64,000 bases of DNA from Paraburkholderia sp. BL9I2N2. GTDB taxonomy: Bacteria > Pseudomonadota > Gammaproteobacteria > Burkholderiales > Burkholderiaceae. The stretch's first letter is position 1, and each line of letters begins with the position of its first letter. The translations under genes and the position numbers were made by a program. The stretch is taken from positions 558,001 through 622,000 of the forward strand of contig NZ_SMGP01000002.1 in assembly GCF_004339745.1 (NCBI RefSeq), given 5' to 3'. A model generated the notes under the pieces. The model was not told the origin of the DNA and did no database searches. It was given only the letters and a program-made list of their open reading frames with translations. Shown here one piece after another: positions 44,681 through 53,074 of this stretch.

Positions 44681-46198
44681 TTACTGGGCCACGGGCATCG
44701 CGAATTCCGCACCTTTGGCGATGCTGTCGGGCCAGCGCTGCATGACGCTCTTGTAGTGCGTGTAAAAGCGCACGGCTTCCTCGCCGTACGCGTGATGATC
44801 GCCGAACAACGATCGCTTCCAGCCCCCGAACGAATGCCACGCCGGCGGCACCGGACTCGGCACGTTGATGCCCACCATGCCGATGTGAATCTGCCGGGAG
44901 AATGCGCGCGCCGCGCCGCCATCGGAAGTAAAGAGCGATACGCAGTTTCCCAGTTCGTGCGCATTGACGAGTGCTATCGCACTCGCGAGATCCGGCACGC
45001 GGACAACCGACAGGACCGGCCCGAAAATCTCTTCCCGATAGATGCTCATCTCAGGCCTCACGTCGTCAAAGAGCGAACCGCCGAGAAAGAAACCCTCTTC
45101 GTGGCCGGGCACGCGATGGCCGCGGCCATCGACGACGAGCCTGGCACCTGCCGCGACGCCCGCATTGATATAGCCCAGCACCTTGGCGCGATGCGCGGCG
45201 CTGATGAGCGGCCCCATGTCCAGATCGGGCTCCATGCCGCCGCCGATCCTGAGCGAGCGCACGCGCGGCGCGAGACGCTCGATCAGCTCGTCGCCGATAC
45301 GCCCCACCGCCACCGCGACCGAGGTCGCCATGCAGCGCTCGCCGGCCGAGCCATACGACGACGCGATCAGCGCATCGACCGCCTGATCGAGATCGGCGTC
45401 GGGCATGACGACCAGATGGTTTTTCGCACTGCCCAACGCCTGCACGCGCTTGCCGCGCTTTGCACTTTCGCTGTAGATGTATTCAGCGACCGGAGTCGAG
45501 CCGACGACCGATATCGCGGCCACATCGGGGTGCTCGATCAGCGCATCGACGACCGACTTGTCGCCATGCACGACATTGAACACGCCTTTGGGAAAGCCCG
45601 CCTCGATGAACAGCTCGGCGAGCCGGATCGATGCCGACGGCGTGCGCTCCGAGGGCTTGAGCACGAACGTGTTGCCGCACGCGGCTGCCATCACGAACAT
45701 CCAGCACGGCACTACCATCGGGAAATTGAACGGCGTGACGCCCGCGGCCACGCCGAGCGGCTGACGTAGATTCCAGTTGTCGATGCCGCCGCTGATCTGA
45801 TCGGTGAAATCGGTCTTGAGCAGGTTCGGAATGCCACACGCGAATTCGACGATTTCGATACCGCGCACCACCTCGCCCTTCGCGTCCGAAAACAGCTTGC
45901 CGTGGTCGCGCGTAATGAGTTCGGCGAGTTCGTCCGAATGCGCCTCGAGCAGTTCCTTGAACTTGAACATCAAACGGGCGCGCTTGAGCGGCGCCGTTTC
46001 GCTCCAGGCCGGGAATGCGGCTTTCGCGGCGGCGACGGCGGCGGCGACTTCAGCTGCGTTTGCGACCGGCACGCGGGCCGCCACCCGGCCTTGCGCCGGA
46101 TCGAATACGTCGTTGAACCGCCCGCTCGCGCCAGCGGCGCGTCGGCCGTCGATGAAATGACTCAGCTCGCGCACAGCGCCTTGATTTGCTTCGCTCAT
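44681..46198 (-). CDS. second MmsA-like (methylmalonate-semialdehyde) aldehyde dehydrogenase
   Basis: 505 residues. GVTPFNFPMVVPCWMFVMA has the MmsA-type cofactor motif, and GSAGERCMATSVAVAVG the catalytic cysteine. GKLFSDAKGEVVRGIEIVEFAC is also as in MmsA, and AWHSFGGWKRSLFGDHHAYG matches the C-terminal signature. It is distinct from the mmsA of the valine operon (23669-25180), and it is not next to mmsB. Such second copies often serve myo-inositol, beta-alanine or malonate semialdehyde routes. It diverges from a CynX-type transporter, with a palindromic operator between them. Confidence 0.9.
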   Translation of the reverse strand: MSEANQGAVRELSHFIDGRRAAGASGRFNDVFDPAQGRVAARVPVANAAEVAAAVAAAKAAFPAWSETAPLKRARLMFKFKELLEAHSDELAELITRDHGKLFSDAKGEVVRGIEIVEFACGIPNLLKTDFTDQISGGIDNWNLRQPLGVAAGVTPFNFPMVVPCWMFVMAAACGNTFVLKPSERTPSASIRLAELFIEAGFPKGVFNVVHGDKSVVDALIEHPDVAAISVVGSTPVAEYIYSESAKRGKRVQALGSAKNHLVVMPDADLDQAVDALIASSYGSAGERCMATSVAVAVGRIGDELIERLAPRVRSLRIGGGMEPDLDMGPLISAAHRAKVLGYINAGVAAGARLVVDGRGHRVPGHEEGFFLGGSLFDDVRPEMSIYREEIFGPVLSVVRVPDLASAIALVNAHELGNCVSLFTSDGGAARAFSRQIHIGMVGINVPSPVPPAWHSFGGWKRSLFGDHHAYGEEAVRFYTHYKSVMQRWPDSIAKGAEFAMPVAQ

Positions 46199-46381
46199 GT
46201 GTACTCCTATGGCGGGATGCGGGCGCTGCGCGCGCCACGCCTCCTCATGTCTTCGAACATGGGTCGTTCGGCTTCACTGTCGATCGGGCCGACGGCTCCG
46301 ATAGAGGCCAATGTAGGCGCATTGATTCGGATTTCGAACACCCGCGTCCGACAAACAGTCTTGCGCAGCAGGAACAAATCG

Positions 46382-46419
46382 AAAAATGGTTAACCATTTT
46401 TTGTTATTATGGTTGACCA
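46382..46419. promoter_or_regulatory. 20-bp perfect palindrome plus second half-match (GntR-type operator)
   Basis: AAAAATGGTTAACCATTTTT at 46382-46401 is a perfect inverted repeat. A related site, TGGTTGACCA, lies 23 bases downstream at 46410-46419, about two helical turns away. TGGT-n-ACCA is the type of site bound by FadR/GntR-FCD regulators. The pair lies in the shared upstream region of the second mmsA and the CynX-type transporter, 56 bases ahead of the transporter start. Confidence 0.7.
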
Positions 46420-46474
46420 AAACCGAGCCTTCGCACGGTTTTTCACACCGCTCATCCCTCGCCACAGGACCATT

Positions 46475-47719
46475 GTGAATTCGCCTTCCAGCGCCAGCCC
46501 GCCCCGTACTCCCGCTCACCACGCCGCCACGGCGCTGAAGTGGCGGGACGTCGTGTGGCTGGCTGCGATCGTCGCGATCGGCATCAATCTGCGCCCGCTG
46601 CTCACGTCGATCAGCCCTTTGATGACGACGATCCGCGACGCAACCGGCCTCAGTTTCTACGGCGCGTCGTTGCTGACCAGCCTGCCGGTCGTCGCGATGG
46701 GCATCGGCGCATTCGGCGCGGGCGCGCTGACCCGCACGATCGGCGAAACACGCGGTGTCGTGCTCGGCTTGCTAGCGATCGCGCTGGCCTGCGCGGCACG
46801 GTGGACGGCGTCGAGCGGCACGGCACTGCTCGCCACCGCGTTGCTCGCGGGCGTGGGCGTCGCGGCGATCCAGGCGCTGCTGCCCGCCGTGATGAAGCAG
46901 CGCTTTCATGCGCGCGTGCCGCTTGCGATGGGCGTGTTCTCAGCGTCCATCATGGGCGGCGGCGGGTTGGGCGCGAGTTTGAGTCCGTGGGTGAGCCGCG
47001 CGACGCAGTCGTGGCATGCGGGGCTCGCGGTGTGGGCGATTCCGGCTTGCGTCGCGCTGGTCTGCTGGTGGGCATTGAACCGGCAGGCTTCTGCCAGCGG
47101 CGCCACGGCGAAGGTTGCTCCCGTCAACGGCGTTACCCTTTCGCTTTGGCGCACGCGGCGCGCGTGGACGCTCGGGCTCTACTTCGGCATCGTCAACGGC
47201 GGCTATACGAGTCTCGTTGCATGGTTGCCGGCGTTTTATCAGCAGCGGGGCGTGAGCGTCGCGGCAAGCGGTTCGCTGCTGGCGGGCATGACGGTGTTCC
47301 AGGCCACCGCCGCCCTATTGCTGCCGCTCGCCGCGGCGTCGTTCCGGGATCGGCGGCCGTGGCTCACGCTCGGCCTCGCGGCGCAACTGTTCGGATTGCT
47401 TGGCTTGATCGTCTGGCCCGACGCGGCGCCCTTGCTATGGGTCGGCGTGGCAGGCGCGGGACTCGGCGGCACTTTTTCGTTGACGCTCGTGACCGCCATG
47501 GATCATTCGGCCGACCATCGCGTAGCCGGCAAGCTCGTCGCGTTCACCCAAGGCGTCGGCTTCATCGTGGCGGCTATCGCACCGATCGTGGCCGGCCTCG
47601 TGCGCGGCTGGAGCGGAAGCTTCGGTGTCGCGTGGATCATGCTGGCCGGCTGCGTCGTCGCAATGATCGCGGTGAGTTTTCTGTTCTCGCCCCGCAGTTA
47701 TAGCGAATGGCGTCGATGA
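46475..47719 (+). CDS. CynX/NimT-family MFS transporter
   Basis: 414 residues and 12 helices. GINLRPLLTSISPLMTTIRD and SLLTSLPVVAMGIGAFGAGALTR are the signature of the CynX/NimT family (cyanate or 2-nitroimidazole transport). GTG at 46475 is chosen: the previous bases ACAGGA form a ribosome-binding site, and the predicted chain then starts MNSPSSASPP ahead of helix 1. The substrate is unknown. It faces the MmsA-like gene across a palindromic operator, so both may respond to the same compound. Confidence 0.86.
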   Translation: MNSPSSASPPRTPAHHAATALKWRDVVWLAAIVAIGINLRPLLTSISPLMTTIRDATGLSFYGASLLTSLPVVAMGIGAFGAGALTRTIGETRGVVLGLLAIALACAARWTASSGTALLATALLAGVGVAAIQALLPAVMKQRFHARVPLAMGVFSASIMGGGGLGASLSPWVSRATQSWHAGLAVWAIPACVALVCWWALNRQASASGATAKVAPVNGVTLSLWRTRRAWTLGLYFGIVNGGYTSLVAWLPAFYQQRGVSVAASGSLLAGMTVFQATAALLLPLAAASFRDRRPWLTLGLAAQLFGLLGLIVWPDAAPLLWVGVAGAGLGGTFSLTLVTAMDHSADHRVAGKLVAFTQGVGFIVAAIAPIVAGLVRGWSGSFGVAWIMLAGCVVAMIAVSFLFSPRSYSEWRR

Positions 47720-47722
47720 AGT

Positions 47723-47746
47723 AAGCGGCGCAGCCGTGCGCCGCTT
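47723..47746 (+). terminator. perfect hairpin directly after the transporter stop
   Basis: AAGCGGCGCA pairs over ten bases with TGCGCCGCTT around the loop GCCG. It starts four bases after the stop codon and is not followed by a T run, so it may terminate with help or simply protect the mRNA 3' end. Confidence 0.6.
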
Positions 47747-47897
47747 CGGTGCATCGGCCTTGCGTGCCCCGCGCAGGTGCAGCCGCGGCGGCCCATGCAG
47801 CCGCCAAGTCCGTGATTGCTTTCGCTTCACCTTCGGGCGTATCGCCTGGCATAGCCGTTGCTTAATACGAGGCTAGCCGTCGATAAAGCCCCACTCC

Positions 47898-48473
47898 ATG
47901 CTGCGCGTTCTCCTCGTAACCGACACCGATAAGCCCATCGGCGACCTTCGCGACGCCCTTGCCCGCCTCGGCTACGAGATGCTGGCAGGCACCGCCACGC
48001 CGCAAGCGCTGCATCGCGTGGTGCAGTGCGAGCGGCCGGATGTCATCATCATCGATACGGAATCGCCGTCGCGCGATACGCTCGAACAACTCGCCGTGAT
48101 GAACGCCACCGCGCCGCGTCCGGTGCTGATGTTCAGCCACGACGCCAACCAGCAGTTGATTCGCGACGCCGTCGGCGCGGGCGTCACGGCCTATCTCGTC
48201 GAAGGTCTCGCGACCGAGCGCCTCGCGCCGATCCTCGAAGTCGCGCTCGCGCGTTTCGCGCAGGAATCGCAGTTGCGCGAACGTCTCGCGCAAGTCGAGA
48301 ACGAACTCGCCGAGCGCAAGCTGATCGATCGCGCCAAGCGCATCCTGATGGATCAGCAGAAAATCACCGAACACGCCGCCTACGCCAACCTGCGCAAACG
48401 CGCGATGAACCAGGGCGTCAAACTCGCCGAGGTCGCGCGCGCCATCATCGCGGCGGCTGACTCGCTCAAATGA
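47898..48473 (+). CDS. nasT: NasT-type ANTAR response regulator
   Basis: 191 residues. The N-terminal half is a degenerate receiver domain (VLLVTDTD, Asp53 in VIIIDTES); the C-terminal half is an ANTAR RNA-binding domain (ERKLIDRAKRILMDQQKITEHAAYANLRKRAMNQG). ANTAR proteins bind paired stem-loops in leader RNA and prevent termination. The gene for the partner sensor NasS begins 10 bases after its stop. No nitrate assimilation structural genes are beside the pair, so the leader targets lie elsewhere. Confidence 0.9.
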   Translation: MLRVLLVTDTDKPIGDLRDALARLGYEMLAGTATPQALHRVVQCERPDVIIIDTESPSRDTLEQLAVMNATAPRPVLMFSHDANQQLIRDAVGAGVTAYLVEGLATERLAPILEVALARFAQESQLRERLAQVENELAERKLIDRAKRILMDQQKITEHAAYANLRKRAMNQGVKLAEVARAIIAAADSLK

Positions 48474-48483
48474 AGCGCCGTCC

Positions 48484-49635
48484 ATGAACTCTCCTACTTC
48501 ACTCGCCAGAACGTCCACATCGGGGCAACTCGAGAAGACCCATTTGCGGCTCGGCTTCGTGGCGCTTTCGGACGCCGCACCGCTCGTCGCCGCCAAGCTG
48601 CTCGAATTCGGCCATGCGCACGGCCTGACGCTGGAGCTGTCGCGTCAGCCGTCATGGGCCGCCGTGCGCGACAAACTGCTGTCGGGCGATCTGGATGCGG
48701 CCCACGCGCTCTACGGACTCGTCTACGGCGTGCAACTGGGCCTGGGCGGACCGCAAACGGATATGGCCGTGCTGATGGTGCTCAACCGCAATGGCCAGGC
48801 CATCACGCTGTCGAACCGGCTCGCCGATGCGCTCGCCGAACACGGCACACTACCCAAGGCACTCGCGACGCTCGGCCGCAAGCCGGTCTTCGCGCAAACT
48901 TTCCCGACCGGCACGCATGCGATGTGGCTGTACTACTGGCTCGCGTCGCAAGGCGTGGATCCGCTGCGCGAGATCGAGAGCGTGGCGATTCCCCCGCCGC
49001 AAATGGTCGCGGCGCTCGCCGAAGACAAACTCGACGGCCTGTGTGTCGGCGAGCCCTGGAACGCGCAGGCGGAAGCGCAAGGTGTCGGCAGAACGATCGC
49101 TTATACGAGCGACGTGTGGCCGGATCATCCCGACAAAGTGCTGGCGTGCCGGCGCGATTTTGTCGGCGCGAATCCGAATGCAGCACGCGCACTCGTGCAG
49201 ACCATGCTCGAAGCGTGCCGCTGGCTCGACGGCGCGGGACATCGCGAGGAAATCGCGCATTGGCTTGCGCGGCCCGAGTATGTCTGCATCGATGAAACAT
49301 TGATCGCCGCGCGCCTGGACGACGAAATTGCCGCTTCCGCACCTGGCGGTCTGCCCATGCGCTTCTTCGACAACGGCGCGGTCAATTATCCGCAAGCGTT
49401 CGAAGGCGCGTGGTTTCTCACGCAGTTCGAACGCTGGGGCATGATCGAAGCGCGTGCGGATTACGCGGACATTGCCGCGCGGATCAACCAGACGCAGTTG
49501 TATCGCGAGGCGGCCACCGCAGTGAACGTGGCGGTGCCGGAAGAACGCGCTTCAAAGGTATTGATCGATGGCGAAACGTGGAGCGACGGCACGTCACCCA
49601 CCGCTTACGCACAGCGCTTTCCGATCCGCCGCTGA
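48484..49635 (+). CDS. nasS: NasS-type nitrate/nitrite sensor (CmpA/NrtA-like)
   Basis: 383 residues of the nitrate-binding protein family: LRLGFVALSDAAPLVAAKLLEFGHAHGLTL, PQMVAALAEDKLDGLCVGEPWNAQA and WPDHPDKVLACRRDF are conserved. The chain has no signal peptide or lipobox, so it is cytosolic, as expected for the NasS anti-activator rather than an ABC transporter protein. NasS holds NasT inactive until nitrate or nitrite binds. Coupled with nasT by a 10-base gap. Confidence 0.9.
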   Translation: MNSPTSLARTSTSGQLEKTHLRLGFVALSDAAPLVAAKLLEFGHAHGLTLELSRQPSWAAVRDKLLSGDLDAAHALYGLVYGVQLGLGGPQTDMAVLMVLNRNGQAITLSNRLADALAEHGTLPKALATLGRKPVFAQTFPTGTHAMWLYYWLASQGVDPLREIESVAIPPPQMVAALAEDKLDGLCVGEPWNAQAEAQGVGRTIAYTSDVWPDHPDKVLACRRDFVGANPNAARALVQTMLEACRWLDGAGHREEIAHWLARPEYVCIDETLIAARLDDEIAASAPGGLPMRFFDNGAVNYPQAFEGAWFLTQFERWGMIEARADYADIAARINQTQLYREAATAVNVAVPEERASKVLIDGETWSDGTSPTAYAQRFPIRR

Positions 49636-49657
49636 GTTGCTGGGTTGCTCGCCAACG

Positions 49658-51076
49658 TCACACCGCTTTCAACGGCGGAAACAACACGCTGACGACCAAC
49701 CCGCCACCTTGCGCGTCGGTGAGCGCGACCTGCGCGCCGTGCACGCGCGCGATCTCCCGCACGATCGATAAACCCAGGCCGCTACCCTCGACCGCCTGCG
49801 TCGCTTCGCTGCGATAGAAACGTTCGAACACCGCGTCGCGTTCGCCGGCGGCAATGCCCGGCCCGTTGTCGATCACCTGCAGCAACGCTTGTTCTCCTTC
49901 GCGCGCAACCCGCACGGTAATCACCGCGCCATCGCCGGAATAACGGATGGCGTTGTCGATCAGATTGCCGACCAGTTCCGCAAGCAGATCGATCTGGCCC
50001 GTCACGTCGACACGCACGTCCTGTTCGAAACCGAGATCGATGCCGCGCGAGCGCGCCACCGGCGACCAGTCGAGCGTGACGCTGCGCGCCACCTTATGCA
50101 GCGGCACCGACGCATGCTTGACCGTGTTGCCGCTGTCCGCGTCGAGCCGCGAGAGCGACAGCAACTGCTGCACGATGCGCACCGCCTGCTGCACGGCGCG
50201 ATTCAGCCGCCGCAAATGCACCCCTTGCCGGCGATTGCCCCCCGTACTTTCCTCCACGACGTCGATATCGCGCAACGCCAGTTCGGACTCCGCCTGAATC
50301 ACCGCAAGCGGCGTTTTCAACTGATGCGCGGCGTCGTTGAAAAACCGCCGGCGCGACGACTGCATCAACTGCGTGCGGCCGATGTACTGATTGATCGAAT
50401 CGACCAGCGGCGCCACTTCGCTCGGCAGACCGACGGTGTCGAGCGGCGTCGGATCGTCCTCGGCGCGTGCGGCCACTTTCGCCGACAGGCGGTTCAACGG
50501 CCGCAAGCCGCGCGCCACGCCCAACCAGACGATGCCGAGCGCGAGCACCACCAACAATCCTTCCTGTTGCAGCGACCCGGTCAGAATCTCGCGCGCCAAC
50601 GCTTGACGCTGCTCGATCGTTTCGCCGACTCTCACCAGCACCACACGCGTCTGCGCGCTCGGCACGTCGTGCACGGGCAGCCTGAGCATGGCGATGCGCA
50701 GCGGACGGCCGCGAAACACGTCGTTATAGAACCGCACGCTGTAGGGCTCGCCCGGCACTTTTCCGGGGTCCGGCAAGTCGGGATAGCCCGTCACCACGCG
50801 GCCACCTTCCTCGCGAATCTGATAGTAGATGTTGCCGCCGCCGTTCGATTCGAACATCTCCAGCGCGAGGTACGGCAGATCGACTTCGATCTCGCCGTCG
50901 CGCAAACGGATGCCGTCGCGGATCGAGCGCAGTGAAAATTCGAGCGCCCGGTCGAAGGCCGCGTGCGCCGCGTTCATCGCGCGCTGATAGGTGAGCCATG
51001 CGTCCAGGGCGAGCAGCAGAAGCAGCGGCAGCAACAACCACAGCGCGATCCGTACGCGCAGATTCGGCCGCGTCAT
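49658..51076 (-). CDS. TctE-like sensor histidine kinase
   Basis: 472 residues. Two membrane helices (ALWLLLPLLLLLALDAWL and LLVVLALGIVWLGVARGL) enclose a periplasmic sensor of about 140 residues. After a HAMP segment come the phosphoacceptor box FFNDAAHQLKTPLAVIQAE, the N box LVGNLIDNAIRYSG, the G1 box VIDNGPGIA and G2 GSGLGLSIV. TctE kinases control uptake of tricarboxylates. ATG at 51076 overlaps the regulator stop by four bases (ATGA). It pairs with the upstream TctD-like regulator and faces an ABC importer and porin. Confidence 0.91.
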   Translation of the reverse strand: MTRPNLRVRIALWLLLPLLLLLALDAWLTYQRAMNAAHAAFDRALEFSLRSIRDGIRLRDGEIEVDLPYLALEMFESNGGGNIYYQIREEGGRVVTGYPDLPDPGKVPGEPYSVRFYNDVFRGRPLRIAMLRLPVHDVPSAQTRVVLVRVGETIEQRQALAREILTGSLQQEGLLVVLALGIVWLGVARGLRPLNRLSAKVAARAEDDPTPLDTVGLPSEVAPLVDSINQYIGRTQLMQSSRRRFFNDAAHQLKTPLAVIQAESELALRDIDVVEESTGGNRRQGVHLRRLNRAVQQAVRIVQQLLSLSRLDADSGNTVKHASVPLHKVARSVTLDWSPVARSRGIDLGFEQDVRVDVTGQIDLLAELVGNLIDNAIRYSGDGAVITVRVAREGEQALLQVIDNGPGIAAGERDAVFERFYRSEATQAVEGSGLGLSIVREIARVHGAQVALTDAQGGGLVVSVLFPPLKAV

Positions 51077-51744
51077 GCGCTTTTTGCTTCCAGCAGATAG
51101 CCGAGCCCGCGCAGCGTCACGATGCCCACCGAACTGTGTTCGAGTTTCTTGCGCAGGCGGTGCACATAGATTTCGATGGCGTCCGCGTTCACCGATTCGT
51201 CGAGCCCGAAGATCTTCTCCGACAACGTGTCCTTGTTGATCGCGCGGCCATTGCGCAGGATCAGCACTTCGAGCACCGAACGCTCGCGCGGCGTCAGCGC
51301 GAGTGCTTCGCCGTCGAGCGTGAAGCCGCGATCCACACTGTCGTAAAGCAGCGTGCCGCATTGCGCATGCAACGGCTCCTGCCCATGACTGCGGCGCAAG
51401 AGCGCACGCGCGCGCGCTTCGAGTTCGGTGAGCGCGAATGGCTTGGCGAGGTAGTCGTCGGCGCCGAGATCGAGACCGCGCACGCGCTCTTCCACCGAAC
51501 CGTGCGCGGTCAGCATCAGCACCGGCACTGCATTGCGGCGCGCCCGCAAACGGCGCAGCACTTCGAGGCCGCCGAGCTTCGGCAAGCCGATATCGAGAAT
51601 CACCAGTGCGTAGTCCTGGGTGCGCAAAACATGGTCGGCGGACTCGCCGTCATGCATGCAGTCGACGGTGAGTTTCGCGCTGGTCAGCGCGTCGGTCAGC
51701 GAGCGGGAAAGGATCGGATTGTCTTCGACGAGGAGCACACGCAT
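51073..51744 (-). CDS. OmpR/TctD-like response regulator
   Basis: 223 residues. The receiver domain has MRVLLVEDN, the phospho-accepting Asp in LVILDIGLPKLGG and the Lys in DDYLAKPF. The C-terminal winged HTH shows LTPRERSVLEVLILRNGRAINKD and VHRLRKKLE. Translation of the kinase is coupled to it. It diverges from the ABC importer genes, with about 140 bases between starts, so it probably activates that operon and the porin when its kinase detects the substrate. Confidence 0.92.
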   Translation of the reverse strand: MRVLLVEDNPILSRSLTDALTSAKLTVDCMHDGESADHVLRTQDYALVILDIGLPKLGGLEVLRRLRARRNAVPVLMLTAHGSVEERVRGLDLGADDYLAKPFALTELEARARALLRRSHGQEPLHAQCGTLLYDSVDRGFTLDGEALALTPRERSVLEVLILRNGRAINKDTLSEKIFGLDESVNADAIEIYVHRLRKKLEHSSVGIVTLRGLGYLLEAKSA

Positions 51745-51884
51745 AGAACGGAATCCCAGGGAAATCCATGAGGTGAATTCGACCATTGTGACGCATTTCC
51801 TTCGAAAACTGAAAGCGTTCAGAAAGCCCCAGTCTCTTACCATTCGCCTACACAAAACCAACACGAAGTTTTCTGGAGGAAGAC

Positions 51885-52973
51885 GTGCAAAACGCTTTGA
51901 AGGTTCTCGCAGCCGCTCTCGCATTTGCCGCACATTCAGCGTGGGCGGCCATTCCAGCCGGTTATCCGAGTGATTACCAGGCCACGGTCGACGGTGCAAA
52001 AAAGGAAGGCAAGCTGATCGTCTACTCGGTCACGGACACCGCACTGGTGCGCCCGCTCATCAAGGATTTTGAAAGCCTGTACGGCGTCAAGGTCGAGTAC
52101 AACGACATGAACAGCACCGAGCTGTACAACCGCTACATCAGCGAAAACGCGGCGAGCAGCACCAGTGCCGACGTACTGTGGAGCTCGGCCATGGACCTGC
52201 AGGTCAAGCTCGTCAACGACGGCCTGATGGCCACTTACGAATCCCCCGAAGCGAAGCAGTTGCCGCACTGGGCGCAGTACCAGAAGCAGGCTTACGGCAC
52301 CACCTACGAGCCGCTCGCGATCGTCTACAACAAACGCCTCGTGCCGGGCGGCGACGTGCCGCAAACCCGAGCCGATCTGATCAAATTGCTGCAAACCAAG
52401 CCCGATCAGTTCAAAGGCCGGGTCACCACTTACGACATCGAAAAGTCCGGCGTCGGTTTCAACTACCTGACCCAGGACGCACGCGTCAACCCGCAGGTCA
52501 CGTGGGATCTGGTCAAGGCCATGGGCGCCACCGGCCCCAAGCTGCAATCGAGCACGGGCGCGATGATGGAGCGTATTTCTTCCGGTGAGAACCTGATCGG
52601 CTACAACATTCTCGGCTCGTACGCGCTGACCAAGGCGAAGAAAGATCCGTCGATCGGTTATGTCTATCCGAAGGACTACACGCTGGTCGTCAGCCGCCTC
52701 GTGACGATTTCGAAGAAAGCGCAAAGCCCGAACGCCGCGAAGCTGTGGGTGGACTATCTGCTCTCGCAACGCGGTCAGACGCTGCTGGCTAATCAGGCGA
52801 GCCTGTTCTCGATTCGCGCCGACGTGGAAGGCGAAACGTCGATGGCCGGCCTCACGAAGCAACTCGGTGATTCCCTCAAACCGATCCCGATCGGTGCGGG
52901 ACTGCTGGTCTATCTCGACCAGTCGAAGCGCCTCGAATTCCTCAAGCAATGGCAACAGTCGATCAAGCGCTAG
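51885..52973 (+). CDS. ABC importer substrate-binding protein (FbpA/AfuA-like)
   Basis: 362 residues. A signal peptide (LKVLAAALAFAAHSAWA) is followed by a type II periplasmic-binding fold: GKLIVYSVTDTALVRPLIKDFESLYGVKVEY is the opening of family-1 ferric or phosphonate binding proteins, with SADVLWSSAMDLQVKL and SSGENLIGYN further on. The start is GTG at 51885 with a strong GGAGG upstream. First gene of an operon with permease, ATPase and porin, controlled by a TctDE-like system. Substrate could be an organic acid, phosphoglycerate or a metal chelate; not decidable here. Confidence 0.88.
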   Translation: MQNALKVLAAALAFAAHSAWAAIPAGYPSDYQATVDGAKKEGKLIVYSVTDTALVRPLIKDFESLYGVKVEYNDMNSTELYNRYISENAASSTSADVLWSSAMDLQVKLVNDGLMATYESPEAKQLPHWAQYQKQAYGTTYEPLAIVYNKRLVPGGDVPQTRADLIKLLQTKPDQFKGRVTTYDIEKSGVGFNYLTQDARVNPQVTWDLVKAMGATGPKLQSSTGAMMERISSGENLIGYNILGSYALTKAKKDPSIGYVYPKDYTLVVSRLVTISKKAQSPNAAKLWVDYLLSQRGQTLLANQASLFSIRADVEGETSMAGLTKQLGDSLKPIPIGAGLLVYLDQSKRLEFLKQWQQSIKR

Positions 52974-53074
52974 CCATGCGCGTTTGATACGCAAGCGGCC
53001 GCACTGCGACGCGGCCGCCGGCCCTTCCTTCCATACCTGTCGATATGCGGCCTGCGTGCCGCAGGGGGACCCTC

